In this document: positions 19,587 to 27,957 of the stretch, in pieces
Position numbering within the stretch: the first letter of the stretch is position 1
Layout: the number at the start of each line of letters is the position of its first letter
Assembly (NCBI RefSeq): GCF_040645615.1
Contig: NZ_JBEYYO010000006.1
Location: 124,001 to 188,000 of the forward strand
Direction: 5' to 3'
Origin: Glycomyces sp040645615
Lineage (GTDB): Bacteria > Actinomycetota > Actinomycetes > Mycobacteriales > Micromonosporaceae
DNA length: 64,000 nt
Translations under genes and position numbers: made by a program
Notes under the pieces: model-generated
What the model was told of the DNA's origin: nothing
Databases searched by the model: none
What the model saw: only the letters and a program-made list of their open reading frames with translations

Positions 19587-20795
19587 TCACACTTCGAAGC
19601 CGCGGAACAGGATCGAGGCCACGCCGAGCGCGATCAGCAGGTTGAACACCGCCGCGCCGCCGAAGACCGCGATGGGCTTCCATCCGGCCTCGCGCAGCCG
19701 CGTCAGGCGGAACTCCAGCCCGATCGAGACGAACGCGAGGATGAGGAACCAGGTGCGCAGGTCGTTCGCCACCCCGATGGTCGCCGCGCCGGCGTCGCCG
19801 GCGGAGTTGAGGTACAGCGTGGCGATCACCGAGGCGAGCACGAACCCGAGCACGAACTTCGGGAACCGGGTCCACAGCGCACCGAGCCCGGGGCGGGCCG
19901 CGCCGGGCTTGCGTTCGACCTTGTACGTGAAGTACGCGGTGAGCGCGACGGCGACCAGGCCCATGAGCACGTTCTGGGTGGCCTTGACGACCGCCGCGAT
20001 CTGGAGGGCCTCTTCGCCGACGAGCGCGCCCGCCGCGGCCACGGCCGCGGTGGTGTCGATGTTGCCGCCGATCCAGGCACCGGCCACCGGAGCCGACAGG
20101 CCCAGCGTCTCGGCCAGCCACGGCAGCAGGAAGATCGACGGCAGCGCGAACAGGATCACCAGGCTCGCGGTGTACGCCAACTGCTCCCGCCGCGCGCGCA
20201 CCGCTCCGGCGGCGGTGATCGCGGCGCTCACGCCGCAGATCGACACCGCCGAGGACAGGAGCGCCCGCAGCTTCTCGTCCACGCCCAGTCGCCCTGCGAG
20301 CCACCAGGTGAAGAAGAACACCGAGGTGACCACGATGAGCGCCTGGGCGATCGCGGGCCCCGCGGCCCGGGCGATCACCGACAGGTTGATCGAGGCGCCC
20401 AGCAGCACCAGACCGGTCTTGATGAAGAACTCGGTCCGGAACCCGCCGGAGACCTTGTCGCGCAACCCGGTGAGCGTCACGATCAAGCCGCCGAGGAGTC
20501 CCAGCACGATCGCGTACACCGGATACTCGACGGCCGAGGCGAAGTCGGCGAACGAGGTCCCCGCCGCCCACTCGGGCACGTTCTGCTCCAGGTACCGCGT
20601 CGCGGCCCCGAGCACGAGCACGATGAGCACGCCGACCAGGGCGAACCCCCAAGGAGCACGGGGCGCGTCCTCCTCGGCGACTTCCACTTCCTCAGGCTGC
20701 GGGTCAGCAGACTCCGGGGCTTCCTTCAGCGGCGCTTCGGCCGCTTCAGGGGCTTCTTCAGCGGCCTCTTTCGGCCGCACGGTCTCTTCGGCCAT
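19587..20795 (-). CDS. YeiH/UPF0324 family putative sulfate/anion exporter
   Basis: A 402-residue membrane protein. After an acidic, Glu/Ala/Pro-rich cytoplasmic N-terminus of about 45 residues come about ten hydrophobic helices with UPF0324 features: GLVLLGASINLSVIA, SICGVSAAITAAGAV, GAWIGGNIDTTAAVAAAGAL, VVKATQNVLMG and FVSIGLEFRLTRL. Members are called putative sulfate exporters by homology; transport has rarely been measured. The start ATG at 20795 overlaps the TAA of a 45-codon ORF (TAATG), so the two are probably translationally coupled. GAAGGGG lies 10 nt upstream. Confidence 0.85.
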   Translation of the reverse strand: MAEETVRPKEAAEEAPEAAEAPLKEAPESADPQPEEVEVAEEDAPRAPWGFALVGVLIVLVLGAATRYLEQNVPEWAAGTSFADFASAVEYPVYAIVLGLLGGLIVTLTGLRDKVSGGFRTEFFIKTGLVLLGASINLSVIARAAGPAIAQALIVVTSVFFFTWWLAGRLGVDEKLRALLSSAVSICGVSAAITAAGAVRARREQLAYTASLVILFALPSIFLLPWLAETLGLSAPVAGAWIGGNIDTTAAVAAAGALVGEEALQIAAVVKATQNVLMGLVAVALTAYFTYKVERKPGAARPGLGALWTRFPKFVLGFVLASVIATLYLNSAGDAGAATIGVANDLRTWFLILAFVSIGLEFRLTRLREAGWKPIAVFGGAAVFNLLIALGVASILFRGFEV

Positions 20796-20932
20796 TACGG
20801 AATCACCCCTTCGGGAATGACACCGATCAACACCAGGGCAAGCAAGACCAGGCCAACGACAACCGCCGCCCAATCCTCACTGACAGCCGTCCTACCGGCC
20901 TTCTCCGGGGTGGAGGAACCATCACTGCTCAC
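20795..20932 (-). CDS. 45-residue single-span membrane protein coupled to the YeiH exporter
   Basis: A GTG-initiated ORF with AAAGGA 8-9 nt upstream. It encodes a short polar N-terminus, then SEDWAAVVVGLVLLALVLIG, a single hydrophobic helix, and an IPEGVIP tail. Its TAA overlaps the ATG of the exporter gene. The EDWxAVxxG start of the helix resembles, from memory, the first transmembrane segment of many one-piece YeiH homologues. This ORF may therefore be a detached N-terminal helix or a small accessory subunit. It is shorter than most automatic gene callers accept. Confidence 0.7.
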   Translation of the reverse strand: MSSDGSSTPEKAGRTAVSEDWAAVVVGLVLLALVLIGVIPEGVIP

Positions 20933-21110
20933 GGGGCACGTCCTTTCACGAAAGCAGACTACTCCCATAGGAATACTAGAAACCCGAACAACCGTCAATA
21001 CCCCGCCCACCCAGCGGAACTGCTCTCGCGCGACCGGGGGTGGGCGGATTGTGGGGGAGGCGGAGGTGAGGTTAGGGTCACAGGGGCAGTTGAATCGAAG
21101 GGGTTTCGTC

Positions 21111-21683
21111 GTGCGTGGTTCGCGGTTGGTCGCTGTGGCGGCTGTTGGGTTGGTTTCGTTGGGGGCCTGCGGGAGTGAGCAGGGTGCGGCGATGTTCGTG
21201 GGGGATGAGCGCGTCTCCGAGGACGTCATCGACGGGTATGTCGAGGGCATCGTGGACCTTCGGGTCGAGCAGGGCGAGGACCTCGCGATCCACGACTTCG
21301 CCGAGGACCGCGAGCAGGCCGTGATCTACGTGCTGTACGCCGAACTCGGGCGGGCCGCGGACCTCGGGCCGGTCGACACCGCCGGGGCCGCCGACGAGTT
21401 CGAGGAGCTCTATCTCGAGGCCGCCGGGTACTACGAGGCCATCATGACCGCCTCCGAACCGCGCGAGCTCACCCAAGCGGAGATGGAAGCCCTGGTCGCG
21501 GCCGCCGCCGAAGACCCCGGGCTCGCCGGCGCCACCGTCACCGACCTCCAGATGCTCGCCGGGTTCACCGACGACCTCGCCGCCTACGTCGACGAGTACG
21601 ACATCGCCGTCAACCCCCGCTACGGCGACTTCGACCTCAGCCCGCTCCCCTCGATCTTCCCCGTCGAGGTGCCGCAGCGTTGA
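21111..21683 (+). CDS. SurA-N-like lipoprotein
   Basis: A 190-residue lipoprotein with a short signal and the lipobox LGAC (Cys20), so it is probably anchored outside the membrane. The mature part is acidic and largely helical, with GDERVSEDVIDGYVE resembling the SurA/trigger-factor-like chaperone N-domain found in actinobacterial lipoproteins next to mazG; no PPIase domain follows. The GTG at 21111 is chosen for GAAGGGG 7 nt upstream. Its stop overlaps the TTG start of mazG (TTGA), indicating co-expression. Confidence 0.75.
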   Translation: MRGSRLVAVAAVGLVSLGACGSEQGAAMFVGDERVSEDVIDGYVEGIVDLRVEQGEDLAIHDFAEDREQAVIYVLYAELGRAADLGPVDTAGAADEFEELYLEAAGYYEAIMTASEPRELTQAEMEALVAAAAEDPGLAGATVTDLQMLAGFTDDLAAYVDEYDIAVNPRYGDFDLSPLPSIFPVEVPQR

Positions 21684-22642
21684 GCACCGTCACCTGGCTC
21701 CTGACCTCGCCCCGCATCCCCGCCGGACTGCTCTCGGTCGAGGCCTGGGACGCCCTCCACGAGGCCGAAGCCGTCGCCGCGTTCGACGAATCGCCCACAG
21801 TGGAGGCCGTCCGGGACGCGGGGATAGACGTCGACCTCGTCGAGGACGCCGCCGAATTCCTCGAAGCGGGCGGCGTATGGATCGTAGGCGAAGAAGGCGA
21901 CGAGGAACTGCGCGAAGCCCTCGCCGAATACGTCGCGGGCGGCGAGATCGAACTCGACATCGTCTACGGCTCTTGGGATCCGCCCGGCGCGCGCCTGCTC
22001 GACCTGGTCGAGGCCGTGGCCCGCCTGCACGCCGAGGACGGCTGCCCCTGGCACCGCGCCCAGACCCACGCCACCCTCGGCCCCTACCTCCTCGAAGAGT
22101 CCTATGAGGTCCTCGACGCGATCGCCGCGGACGACCCCGACGAACTCCGCGAGGAACTGGGCGACCTGCTCTTCCAACCGCTCCTGCACGCCTCGCTCGC
22201 CGAGGACTTCGACATCGACGACGTGGCCGGCGACCTGGTCGAGAAGATCGTGCGCCGCCACCCCCACGTGTGGGGCGACGCCGATCCCGAAGACCTGTAC
22301 CGGCATTGGAACGAGGCCAAGGCCGCCGAGAAGCCCCACCGCGACCACCCGGCAGACGGCGTCTCGCGCCAGCTCCCCTCACTCGCGCTGGCCGCCAAGG
22401 TGATCGAGCGCTTCGAGGACCAGGGCGAGGCGCTCGACCTGCCCGAGCTGCCCGAGGGGATCAAGGTCGAGGCCGCCGACGTGGGGGACTTCCTCCTCGC
22501 CGCGGTCGCCGCCGCCCGGGCCGCCGGGGTCGACCCGGAGCTGGCCCTGCGCCGGGCCGTGACCGAGCGCGCAGGCCTGGAGCCGCTCGAAACCCCAGGT
22601 CCGCACGTATCCGAGACCATCGAGCACGAGGACGCATCCTAG
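21680..22642 (+). CDS. mazG: Nucleoside triphosphate pyrophosphohydrolase
   Basis: A 320-residue MazG that hydrolyses (deoxy)NTPs to monophosphates and pyrophosphate. The core domain starts near residue 110: LLDLVEAVARLHAEDGCPWHRAQTHATL, then the metal-binding EESYEV...ELREELGDLLFQ helices (EExxE and ExxD pattern). As in other actinobacterial MazG proteins, a non-conserved N-terminal region of about 105 residues precedes it. The start is TTG, overlapping the lipoprotein stop by 4 nt; only a weak GAGGTG is upstream, consistent with coupling. Confidence 0.92.
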   Translation: MSTVTWLLTSPRIPAGLLSVEAWDALHEAEAVAAFDESPTVEAVRDAGIDVDLVEDAAEFLEAGGVWIVGEEGDEELREALAEYVAGGEIELDIVYGSWDPPGARLLDLVEAVARLHAEDGCPWHRAQTHATLGPYLLEESYEVLDAIAADDPDELREELGDLLFQPLLHASLAEDFDIDDVAGDLVEKIVRRHPHVWGDADPEDLYRHWNEAKAAEKPHRDHPADGVSRQLPSLALAAKVIERFEDQGEALDLPELPEGIKVEAADVGDFLLAAVAAARAAGVDPELALRRAVTERAGLEPLETPGPHVSETIEHEDAS

Positions 22643-22682
22643 ACGCTCGCTGACAGAACTTCACAATAATGTTTCGTTGGCC

Positions 22683-22711
22683 TTAACAATCGTGGCAATC
22701 CTTGCTACGGT
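22683..22711 (+). promoter_or_regulatory. ectA promoter, leaderless architecture
   Basis: TTAACA (22683-22688), a 17-nt spacer, TACGGT (22706-22711), then 7 nt to the ATG at 22719. Spacing and boxes fit a group 1 sigma promoter whose start site would be the A of the ATG. No Shine-Dalgarno precedes ectA. The surrounding AT-rich stretch (about 22660-22690) stands out in this genome. Confidence 0.65.
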
Positions 22712-22718
22712 CGTTGTC

Positions 22719-23357
22719 ATGCCATCCGCAGACGCAAGTGCCGCGAGCCCTCGGGTTTCCGGCACCCAGGTCAGAGGAACGGACGACCCCCGGTCGCTGG
22801 ACCTGAGCCGCCCGAGCGCCGCAGACGGGACCCCGATGTGGGAACTCGCCGCGGACGCGGGCGGACTCGACGTCAACAGCAGGTACGCCTACCTGCTGTG
22901 GTGCCGCGACTTCGCGGACACCAGCGTCGTCGCCCGCGAGGGCGACCGCATGGCGGGGTTCATCACCGGATACCGGCGCCCGGCCGCGCCCGACACGCTG
23001 TTCGTGTGGCAGGTGGCCGTCGGCCCGGACTTCCGCCGCCGCGGACTGGCATCGCGCATGCTCGGCCACGTGGTCGATTCCCTGCGCGCGCAAGGGGTTC
23101 GCTTCATCGAGGCGACCGTGACCCCCGACAACAAAGCGTCGCTGCACCTGTTCGCGTCGTTCGCCGAGAAGGCGGGCGCGGATTTGACGCGTGACGTGCT
23201 GTTCTCCGAGCACGAGCTCGGCTCCGACCACGAACCTGAGGTGCTGCAACGCATCGGACCGCTCCCCGAGCGGGCCGAAGGCGCCTCTCGTCCGTTCTCC
23301 GGTTCCTTCGAACCGCTGGAGTCCCCATCGGACTCCCGCGGTTCGGCCCCGGACTGA
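22719..23357 (+). CDS. ectA: L-2,4-diaminobutyrate N-acetyltransferase (ectoine synthesis)
   Basis: A 212-residue GNAT acetyltransferase making N-gamma-acetyl-diaminobutyrate from diaminobutyrate and acetyl-CoA. Typical EctA segments are MWELAADAGGLDVNSRYAY, DTLFVWQVAVGPDFRRRGLA (acetyl-CoA loop) and ATVTPDNKASLHLF. The first ~30 residues and the last ~40 (after VLFSEHELG) are longer than the usual core. First gene of ectABCD. The ATG at 22719 is chosen from the promoter geometry; an upstream in-frame TTG at 22677 is unlikely. Confidence 0.95.
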   Translation: MPSADASAASPRVSGTQVRGTDDPRSLDLSRPSAADGTPMWELAADAGGLDVNSRYAYLLWCRDFADTSVVAREGDRMAGFITGYRRPAAPDTLFVWQVAVGPDFRRRGLASRMLGHVVDSLRAQGVRFIEATVTPDNKASLHLFASFAEKAGADLTRDVLFSEHELGSDHEPEVLQRIGPLPERAEGASRPFSGSFEPLESPSDSRGSAPD

Positions 23358-23482
23358 GTCCGCCCTACCCGGGCATCGACGACTGCGCCAAGGCAGGCGT
23401 CGCCGTAGCCGACCCGGGTATGTGCCCCGGCTGCCCGGCCGGGAAGCGGAGAACCGCCAATCAGGCCGACCCAGAGAGACTC

Positions 23483-24757
23483 ATGCAGGTTTTCGAACAG
23501 GTCGAATCAGAAGTCCGCTCATACTGCCGCAACTGGCCCACGGTGTTCACCACGGCCAGAGGCAGCCGCATCGACGACGAACAGGGGAGGTCGTACCTCG
23601 ACTTCTTCGCCGGGGCAGGCTCGCTCAACTACGGGCACAACCACCCCGAGCTCAAAGAGGCCCTCCTGGCCTATCTCGCCGAGGACAACATCGTCCACAC
23701 GCTCGACACCTACTCCGCGGCCAAGGCCCGGTTCCTGGAGACCTTCCGCGACCTCGTGCTCGCGCCGCGGGGCCTCGACTACAAGGTCCAGTTCCCCGGC
23801 CCCGCGGGGAACAACGCCGTCGAGGCCGCGCTCAAGCTGGCGCGCAAGTACACCGGCCGCGAGACCGTGGTCTCCTTCACCAACGGCTTCCACGGCATGA
23901 CCCTCGGGGCCCTCGCGGTCACCGGGAACTCCATGAAGCGCGGCGGCGCGGGCGTCCCGCTCAACAACGCCGCGACCATGCCCTACGACAACTACATGGA
24001 CGGTCGCACGCCCGACTTCCTGTGGCTGCGAAGCCTTCTGGAGGACCCGGGCTCCGGCCTCGACCGGCCCGCCGCGGTCATCGTGGAGACCGTGCAGGGC
24101 GAAGGCGGCGTGAACGTGGCCAGCGAGGAGTGGCTGCGCGGGCTCGAATCGGTCTGCCGCGAGCACGAACTGCTGTTCATCGTGGACGACATCCAGATGG
24201 GCTGCGGCCGAACAGGTCCGTTCTTCTCCTTCGAACGGGCCGGGATCACCCCCGACATCGTGACGCTCTCGAAGTCGTTGTCGGGCATGGGGCTCCCGTT
24301 CGCGCTCACGCTGATGAAACCGCACCTGGACGTGTGGGAGCCCGGCGAGCACAACGGCACCTTCCGCGGGTTCGCGCCCGCGTTCGTCACCGCGACCGCC
24401 GCCCTGGAGACGTTCTGGCGCAACGACTCCCTGACGGCCGATGTGGACTCCCGCGCCGACTGGCTCGACGGGGAACTGGGCGGCATCGTGTCGGCCCACC
24501 CCGAGCTTGGGCTCTCGACCCGCGGCCGGGGTCTCGCGCGTGGCCTGGTCTTCGCCGAGCCCGCCCACGCCGGCCTCGTATGCCAGGAGGCCTTCGCGAA
24601 CGGCCTGCTCATGGAGACCTCGGGCGCCGAGGACGAGGTGGTCAAGCTGCTCCCGCCGCTGAACACCCCGCAGGACGAGTTCGAGGAGGGCATCGCGGTC
24701 ATCCGAGAAGCCGTCGCGACCGTGGCGAAGGAAGCCGAAGCGGAGGTGGCGGCATGA
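23483..24757 (+). CDS. ectB: Diaminobutyrate-2-oxoglutarate aminotransferase (ectoine synthesis)
   Basis: A 424-residue class-III PLP aminotransferase converting aspartate-semialdehyde and glutamate to 2,4-diaminobutyrate, the entry step of ectoine synthesis. It shows FFAGAGSLNYGHNHP, GNNAVEAALKLARKYTGR, FTNGFHGMTLGA, DDIQMGCGRTG and the Schiff-base lysine in TLSKSLSGMGLP. The ATG at 23483 gives the standard EctB N-terminus; the open frame extends to 23420. A 125-bp spacer separates it from ectA. Its TGA overlaps the ATG of ectC. Confidence 0.96.
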   Translation: MQVFEQVESEVRSYCRNWPTVFTTARGSRIDDEQGRSYLDFFAGAGSLNYGHNHPELKEALLAYLAEDNIVHTLDTYSAAKARFLETFRDLVLAPRGLDYKVQFPGPAGNNAVEAALKLARKYTGRETVVSFTNGFHGMTLGALAVTGNSMKRGGAGVPLNNAATMPYDNYMDGRTPDFLWLRSLLEDPGSGLDRPAAVIVETVQGEGGVNVASEEWLRGLESVCREHELLFIVDDIQMGCGRTGPFFSFERAGITPDIVTLSKSLSGMGLPFALTLMKPHLDVWEPGEHNGTFRGFAPAFVTATAALETFWRNDSLTADVDSRADWLDGELGGIVSAHPELGLSTRGRGLARGLVFAEPAHAGLVCQEAFANGLLMETSGAEDEVVKLLPPLNTPQDEFEEGIAVIREAVATVAKEAEAEVAA

Positions 24758-25161
24758 TCGTCAGACGCCTCGAAGACCTCATCGGGACCGACGCCGATGT
24801 CGAGGGCGGCGACCGCGACCGCGCCCACGGCACCTGGCGTTCCCGCCGTCTCCTGCTCGCCAAGGACGGCGCGGGGTTCTCCCTGCACGACACCGTCCTC
24901 TATGCGGGAACCTCCACGACCATGCACTACGCCAACCACCTCGAGGCGGTCTACGTCATCGAGGGCGCGGCGAAACTGCGCGACCTGGAGACCGGCGACG
25001 TCCACGCCCTCACCCCCGGAACGATGTACGTCCTCGACGGCGGTGAGCGCCACACGCTCGACGTCGAGGCCGATCTGCGCTGCGTGTGCGTGTTCAACCC
25101 CCCGGTCACCGGCCGGGAGGTCCACGACGCGAACGGCGTCTACCCGCTCCTGACCGAATAG
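24754..25161 (+). CDS. ectC: Ectoine synthase
   Basis: A 135-residue cupin that cyclises N-gamma-acetyl-diaminobutyrate to ectoine. Standard length, beginning MIVRRLEDLIGT, with WRSRRLLLAKDGAGFSLHDT, TMHYANHLEAVYVIEG and the cupin segment LTPGTMYVLDGGERH. It overlaps ectB by 4 nt (ATGA), so it is translationally coupled. Confidence 0.97.
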   Translation: MIVRRLEDLIGTDADVEGGDRDRAHGTWRSRRLLLAKDGAGFSLHDTVLYAGTSTTMHYANHLEAVYVIEGAAKLRDLETGDVHALTPGTMYVLDGGERHTLDVEADLRCVCVFNPPVTGREVHDANGVYPLLTE

Positions 25162-25188
25162 CCGGAACCACGCGCAGGAAGGATCACC

Positions 25189-26085
25189 ATGTTGTCCACC
25201 TCCACCACCGACCGCTACCCGACCCGGCGCTACCGGGAACCGCGCCTGGTCTACCGCACCGACGACCCCACCGTGTGGGGCACCCCGGCCGACGGGCCGC
25301 TGACCGCCGAGCAGCTCGACGGCCACGCCCTCGACGGCTTCACCTCCCTCCCGGGCCTGCTCGAAGGCGCCGAACTCGGCGAGGCCGAGGCCGAACTGAC
25401 GCGGCTGATGCACGACCCCGCCCTCGACGGCGACGAGCGCGTCATCCGGGAGCGGGGCACCGACGAGGTCCGCTCGGTCTTCGACGTGCACCGGCTCTCG
25501 GAGTTCTTCGCCGAGCTCATCAAGAGCGAGCGCATCGCCGGGGTGGCCCGCCAGATCCTCGGCTCGGACGTCTACGTCCACCAGAGCCGGGTCAACTACA
25601 AGCCCGGCTTCGGCGGCGCGCCCTTCGAGTGGCACTCCGACTTCGAGACCTGGCACGCCGAGGACGGCATGCCGCGCATGCGGGCGGTCAGCCTCTCGTT
25701 GGCGCTCACCGAGAACTACGCGTTCAACGGCTCGCTGATGATCATGCCCGGCTCGCACCAGACGTTCGTCTCGTGCGTGGGCGCGACCCCCGAGGACAAC
25801 TATAAGTCCTCATTGGTGCGTCAGGAAGCCGGTGTGCCCGACCAGGACTCGGTGCGGATGCTCGCCGACAAGCACGGCATCCACCAGTTCACGGGCGCCT
25901 CGGGCTCGGCGGTGTGGTTCGACTCGAACTGCATGCACGGCTCGAACGGGAACATCACGCCGTTCCCGCGCTCGAACCTGTTCATCGTCTTCAACAGTGT
26001 CCACAATGCCCTTGAGGACCCCTTCGCGGCCGACCGACCCCGCCCCGAGCACCTCGGGTCGCGGGACTGGCAGGTCCTGCGTTAG
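25189..26085 (+). CDS. ectD: Ectoine 5-hydroxylase
   Basis: A 298-residue Fe(II)/2-oxoglutarate dioxygenase that turns ectoine into 5-hydroxyectoine. It carries the EctD signature region (HQSRVNYKPGFGGAPFEWHSDFETWHAEDGMP) with the iron ligands His and Asp, the distal His in CMHGSNGN, and the 2-oxoglutarate-binding Arg in FPRSNLF. AGGAAGGA precedes the ATG. The TAG stop is also the first three bases of the palindromic element that follows. Confidence 0.97.
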   Translation: MLSTSTTDRYPTRRYREPRLVYRTDDPTVWGTPADGPLTAEQLDGHALDGFTSLPGLLEGAELGEAEAELTRLMHDPALDGDERVIRERGTDEVRSVFDVHRLSEFFAELIKSERIAGVARQILGSDVYVHQSRVNYKPGFGGAPFEWHSDFETWHAEDGMPRMRAVSLSLALTENYAFNGSLMIMPGSHQTFVSCVGATPEDNYKSSLVRQEAGVPDQDSVRMLADKHGIHQFTGASGSAVWFDSNCMHGSNGNITPFPRSNLFIVFNSVHNALEDPFAADRPRPEHLGSRDWQVLR

Positions 26086-26247
26086 GGCGTGTGTGGGAAC
26101 CCCCGACGGCCGTTATCCGGCCCATTCGCCCGCTTGCTTCGTTGTCGGGCCCCTGCATACAACACCGGTATGCAGGGGCCCTTCCGCCTCCCGACCGAAC
26201 GAATGGACTCGGATACCGACGCGCCGCGAGTTCCCACACACGCCCTA
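26083..26247. repeat. 165-bp structured palindromic element, copy A
   Basis: Ends are perfect 18-bp inverted repeats (TAGGGCGTGTGTGGGAAC and complement, 26083-26100 and 26230-26247). The core holds a perfect 14-bp hairpin (26147-26160 with 26168-26181) closing the 7-nt loop AACACCG, flanked by further pairing (CCATTCG with CGAATGG, TATCCG with CGGATA). A related copy lies at 62355-62520. Between the two copies the core is clearly homologous, while stem positions change together. It starts on the ectD stop codon and fills a convergent intergenic region. Likely a non-autonomous mobile or REP/MITE-like repeat; a bidirectional terminator role is also possible. Confidence 0.85.
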
Positions 26248-26264
26248 GGGCTTCGGGAAACGGG

Positions 26265-26300
26265 GGCGCGGGCCCGGCTCGAAAGAGCCGGGCCCGCGCC
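26265..26300. terminator. Strong hairpin with GAAA tetraloop
   Basis: A perfect 16-bp stem (GGCGCGGGCCCGGCTC and complement) around GAAA, between copy A and the end of the minus-strand membrane-protein gene at 26329. Probably terminates that gene and could also stop read-through from ectD. Confidence 0.75.
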
Positions 26301-26328
26301 GTTGCCTTGTCTCCCTAAGGATTCGCCT

Positions 26329-27945
26329 TTAACCGGCCGGAACGGTCGGCACGTCGTCCGCGTCGTATTCAGGTGCCGGGAGCGCGGCGAGCAGCTCGGT
26401 GAGCATGGCTCGGTCGATCGGGGCCTCGTCCTGCCACTGGATCCAGATGCCCACGGCCCAGCCTTCGGCGGAGGCGCGGGTGAGGTAGATCTCGTGCTCG
26501 GTGTACGGGTCCCAGTCCTCCTCCTCGAACTGGGGCTCGTAGAGCGTGGTCCGCTCCTCGAAGGTCCAGGTCTCGCCGTCGTCGCCTTCCTCGGTGGAGC
26601 ACTCGAACCTCTCCTTGCACACCGTCAGGTGCGGGTCCCAGAAGCCGGTGTCCGAAGCGCCCGGAATCCAGCCACCGGGCAGGTAGTACCGCAGGTCGAA
26701 GTAGACGTCTCCGGTGGACTCGTCGATGGTGGTCTCGAACGGGAGCGTGCCGTTGGCCGAGTAGGACCGCTGCATGTTCGCGCCGCGGTACATCTGGCCG
26801 AGCGAGACGGATGAGCCGTTGCTGAGGGTCGCCTCCGGGTAGAGGCGCACCAACGCGTCGAGGGCTTCGTCGTACGTCGCCTCGGCCTGCGCCTCGGCCT
26901 CATCGGAGAAGGCCCACTCGTCCTCGTCGTAGACCCAGCCCAGCGGGACCTCAACCAGCTCGCCGACCGGGGCCAGGCTGCTGGTGTCGAACTCCAGCTC
27001 CGGCATGGCCAGCGCCGCCTCGGTGAGCGCGTCCAGGTCCAGCGGGTAATCCGTGCCCGAGCAGTTGTTCCAAGTGACGCGCAGGCCCGTGCCGTTCGGG
27101 TAGACCACCGCGACCTCGGCGGCGCAGCCGTGGTCGGCGACCATCAGCGTCCGGCCGTCGTCCAGTGCCTCGGTGGTGAACTCGGGGGCCTCGTCGGTGA
27201 AGTAGGGGCCGTCGCTGATGAGGTGCTGGGGGAACAGCTGCTCGGTGATCGGGCCGGGCTCGGCCGTCCAGCCGCCGGGCAGGGCCACCTCGAACTCGAA
27301 GATCGTCCGCAGCCACTGGTCCTGCTCCTCGACCTCGCCGCCTCGGTAGCTGCGGAGGTACGTCTGGCCGTACGCGCCGGGCCGCTGGTCGACACCGACG
27401 TTGGCGCCGGAATCGTAGGCCATGCACTGCTCGTACTCGTCCTGGGCGGCGTCGCCGTAGGTGGGATCGCTGAGGATCCACTCGCAGTTCTCTTCCTCAC
27501 CGAGGTTCTGCGGGTCGTCCCACACCCCGCCGTCGACCAGCAGATCTCCGAACGCGGCCGTGGCCGCCTCCTTGACCTGCATCAGCTCTTCGGATTCGTG
27601 CTGGTAGCCCTCGCCGTAGAGGAGATGACCCCAGTTCTCGCTGTACGGGTAGCCGGCCATCGAGGGGTCGGTGACCTCTTCGGCCGCAGGCGGGTTCGCG
27701 TCCGGGGCGTCTTCGTCGGTCTCCCCGGTGCCGCCGGGCAGCCCGGTGATCGACACGGCCAGGACCGCGGCCACGGCGGCCACGCCCGCGGTGGCGGCGC
27801 CGCCGAGGAAGGCGCGGTGGCGGCGGCGCGCGCGATACCCGTCGCTCACGATCCGGTCGAGGTCCAGCTGGGCGGGCGGAGGCGGGGGCTCGGACGCGGC
27901 CTCCCGGAACACCGCCCCTGGATCGTCTTGGAAGTTCATGCTCAT
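26329..27945 (-). CDS. Membrane-anchored extracellular protein co-expressed with an ECF sigma factor
   Basis: A 538-residue protein with a cytoplasmic Pro-rich N-terminus (~45 residues), a basic stretch RARRRHR, one transmembrane helix (about 47-69, FLGGAATAGVAAVAAVLAVSI) and a large acidic exterior. The exterior appears to hold two related halves: one has GAYGQTYLRSYRGG then EVALPGGWTAEPG, the other GQMYRGANMQRSY then LRYYLPGGWIPGA. It starts 12 nt after the sigma factor stop. The topology matches anti-sigma or sigma-modulating membrane proteins of SigE-family operons, but no zinc anti-sigma motif (HxxxCxxC) is visible, so the function is inferred only from context. Confidence 0.75.
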   Translation of the reverse strand: MSMNFQDDPGAVFREAASEPPPPPAQLDLDRIVSDGYRARRRHRAFLGGAATAGVAAVAAVLAVSITGLPGGTGETDEDAPDANPPAAEEVTDPSMAGYPYSENWGHLLYGEGYQHESEELMQVKEAATAAFGDLLVDGGVWDDPQNLGEEENCEWILSDPTYGDAAQDEYEQCMAYDSGANVGVDQRPGAYGQTYLRSYRGGEVEEQDQWLRTIFEFEVALPGGWTAEPGPITEQLFPQHLISDGPYFTDEAPEFTTEALDDGRTLMVADHGCAAEVAVVYPNGTGLRVTWNNCSGTDYPLDLDALTEAALAMPELEFDTSSLAPVGELVEVPLGWVYDEDEWAFSDEAEAQAEATYDEALDALVRLYPEATLSNGSSVSLGQMYRGANMQRSYSANGTLPFETTIDESTGDVYFDLRYYLPGGWIPGASDTGFWDPHLTVCKERFECSTEEGDDGETWTFEERTTLYEPQFEEEDWDPYTEHEIYLTRASAEGWAVGIWIQWQDEAPIDRAMLTELLAALPAPEYDADDVPTVPAG

Positions 27946-27957
27946 TCGCTTTCTCGG

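Noticed and set aside
19008..21110. Long upstream extension of the lipoprotein reading frame
   Set aside because: It runs antisense to the YeiH gene and through membrane-protein genes; the signal peptide and ribosome site fix the true start at 21111.
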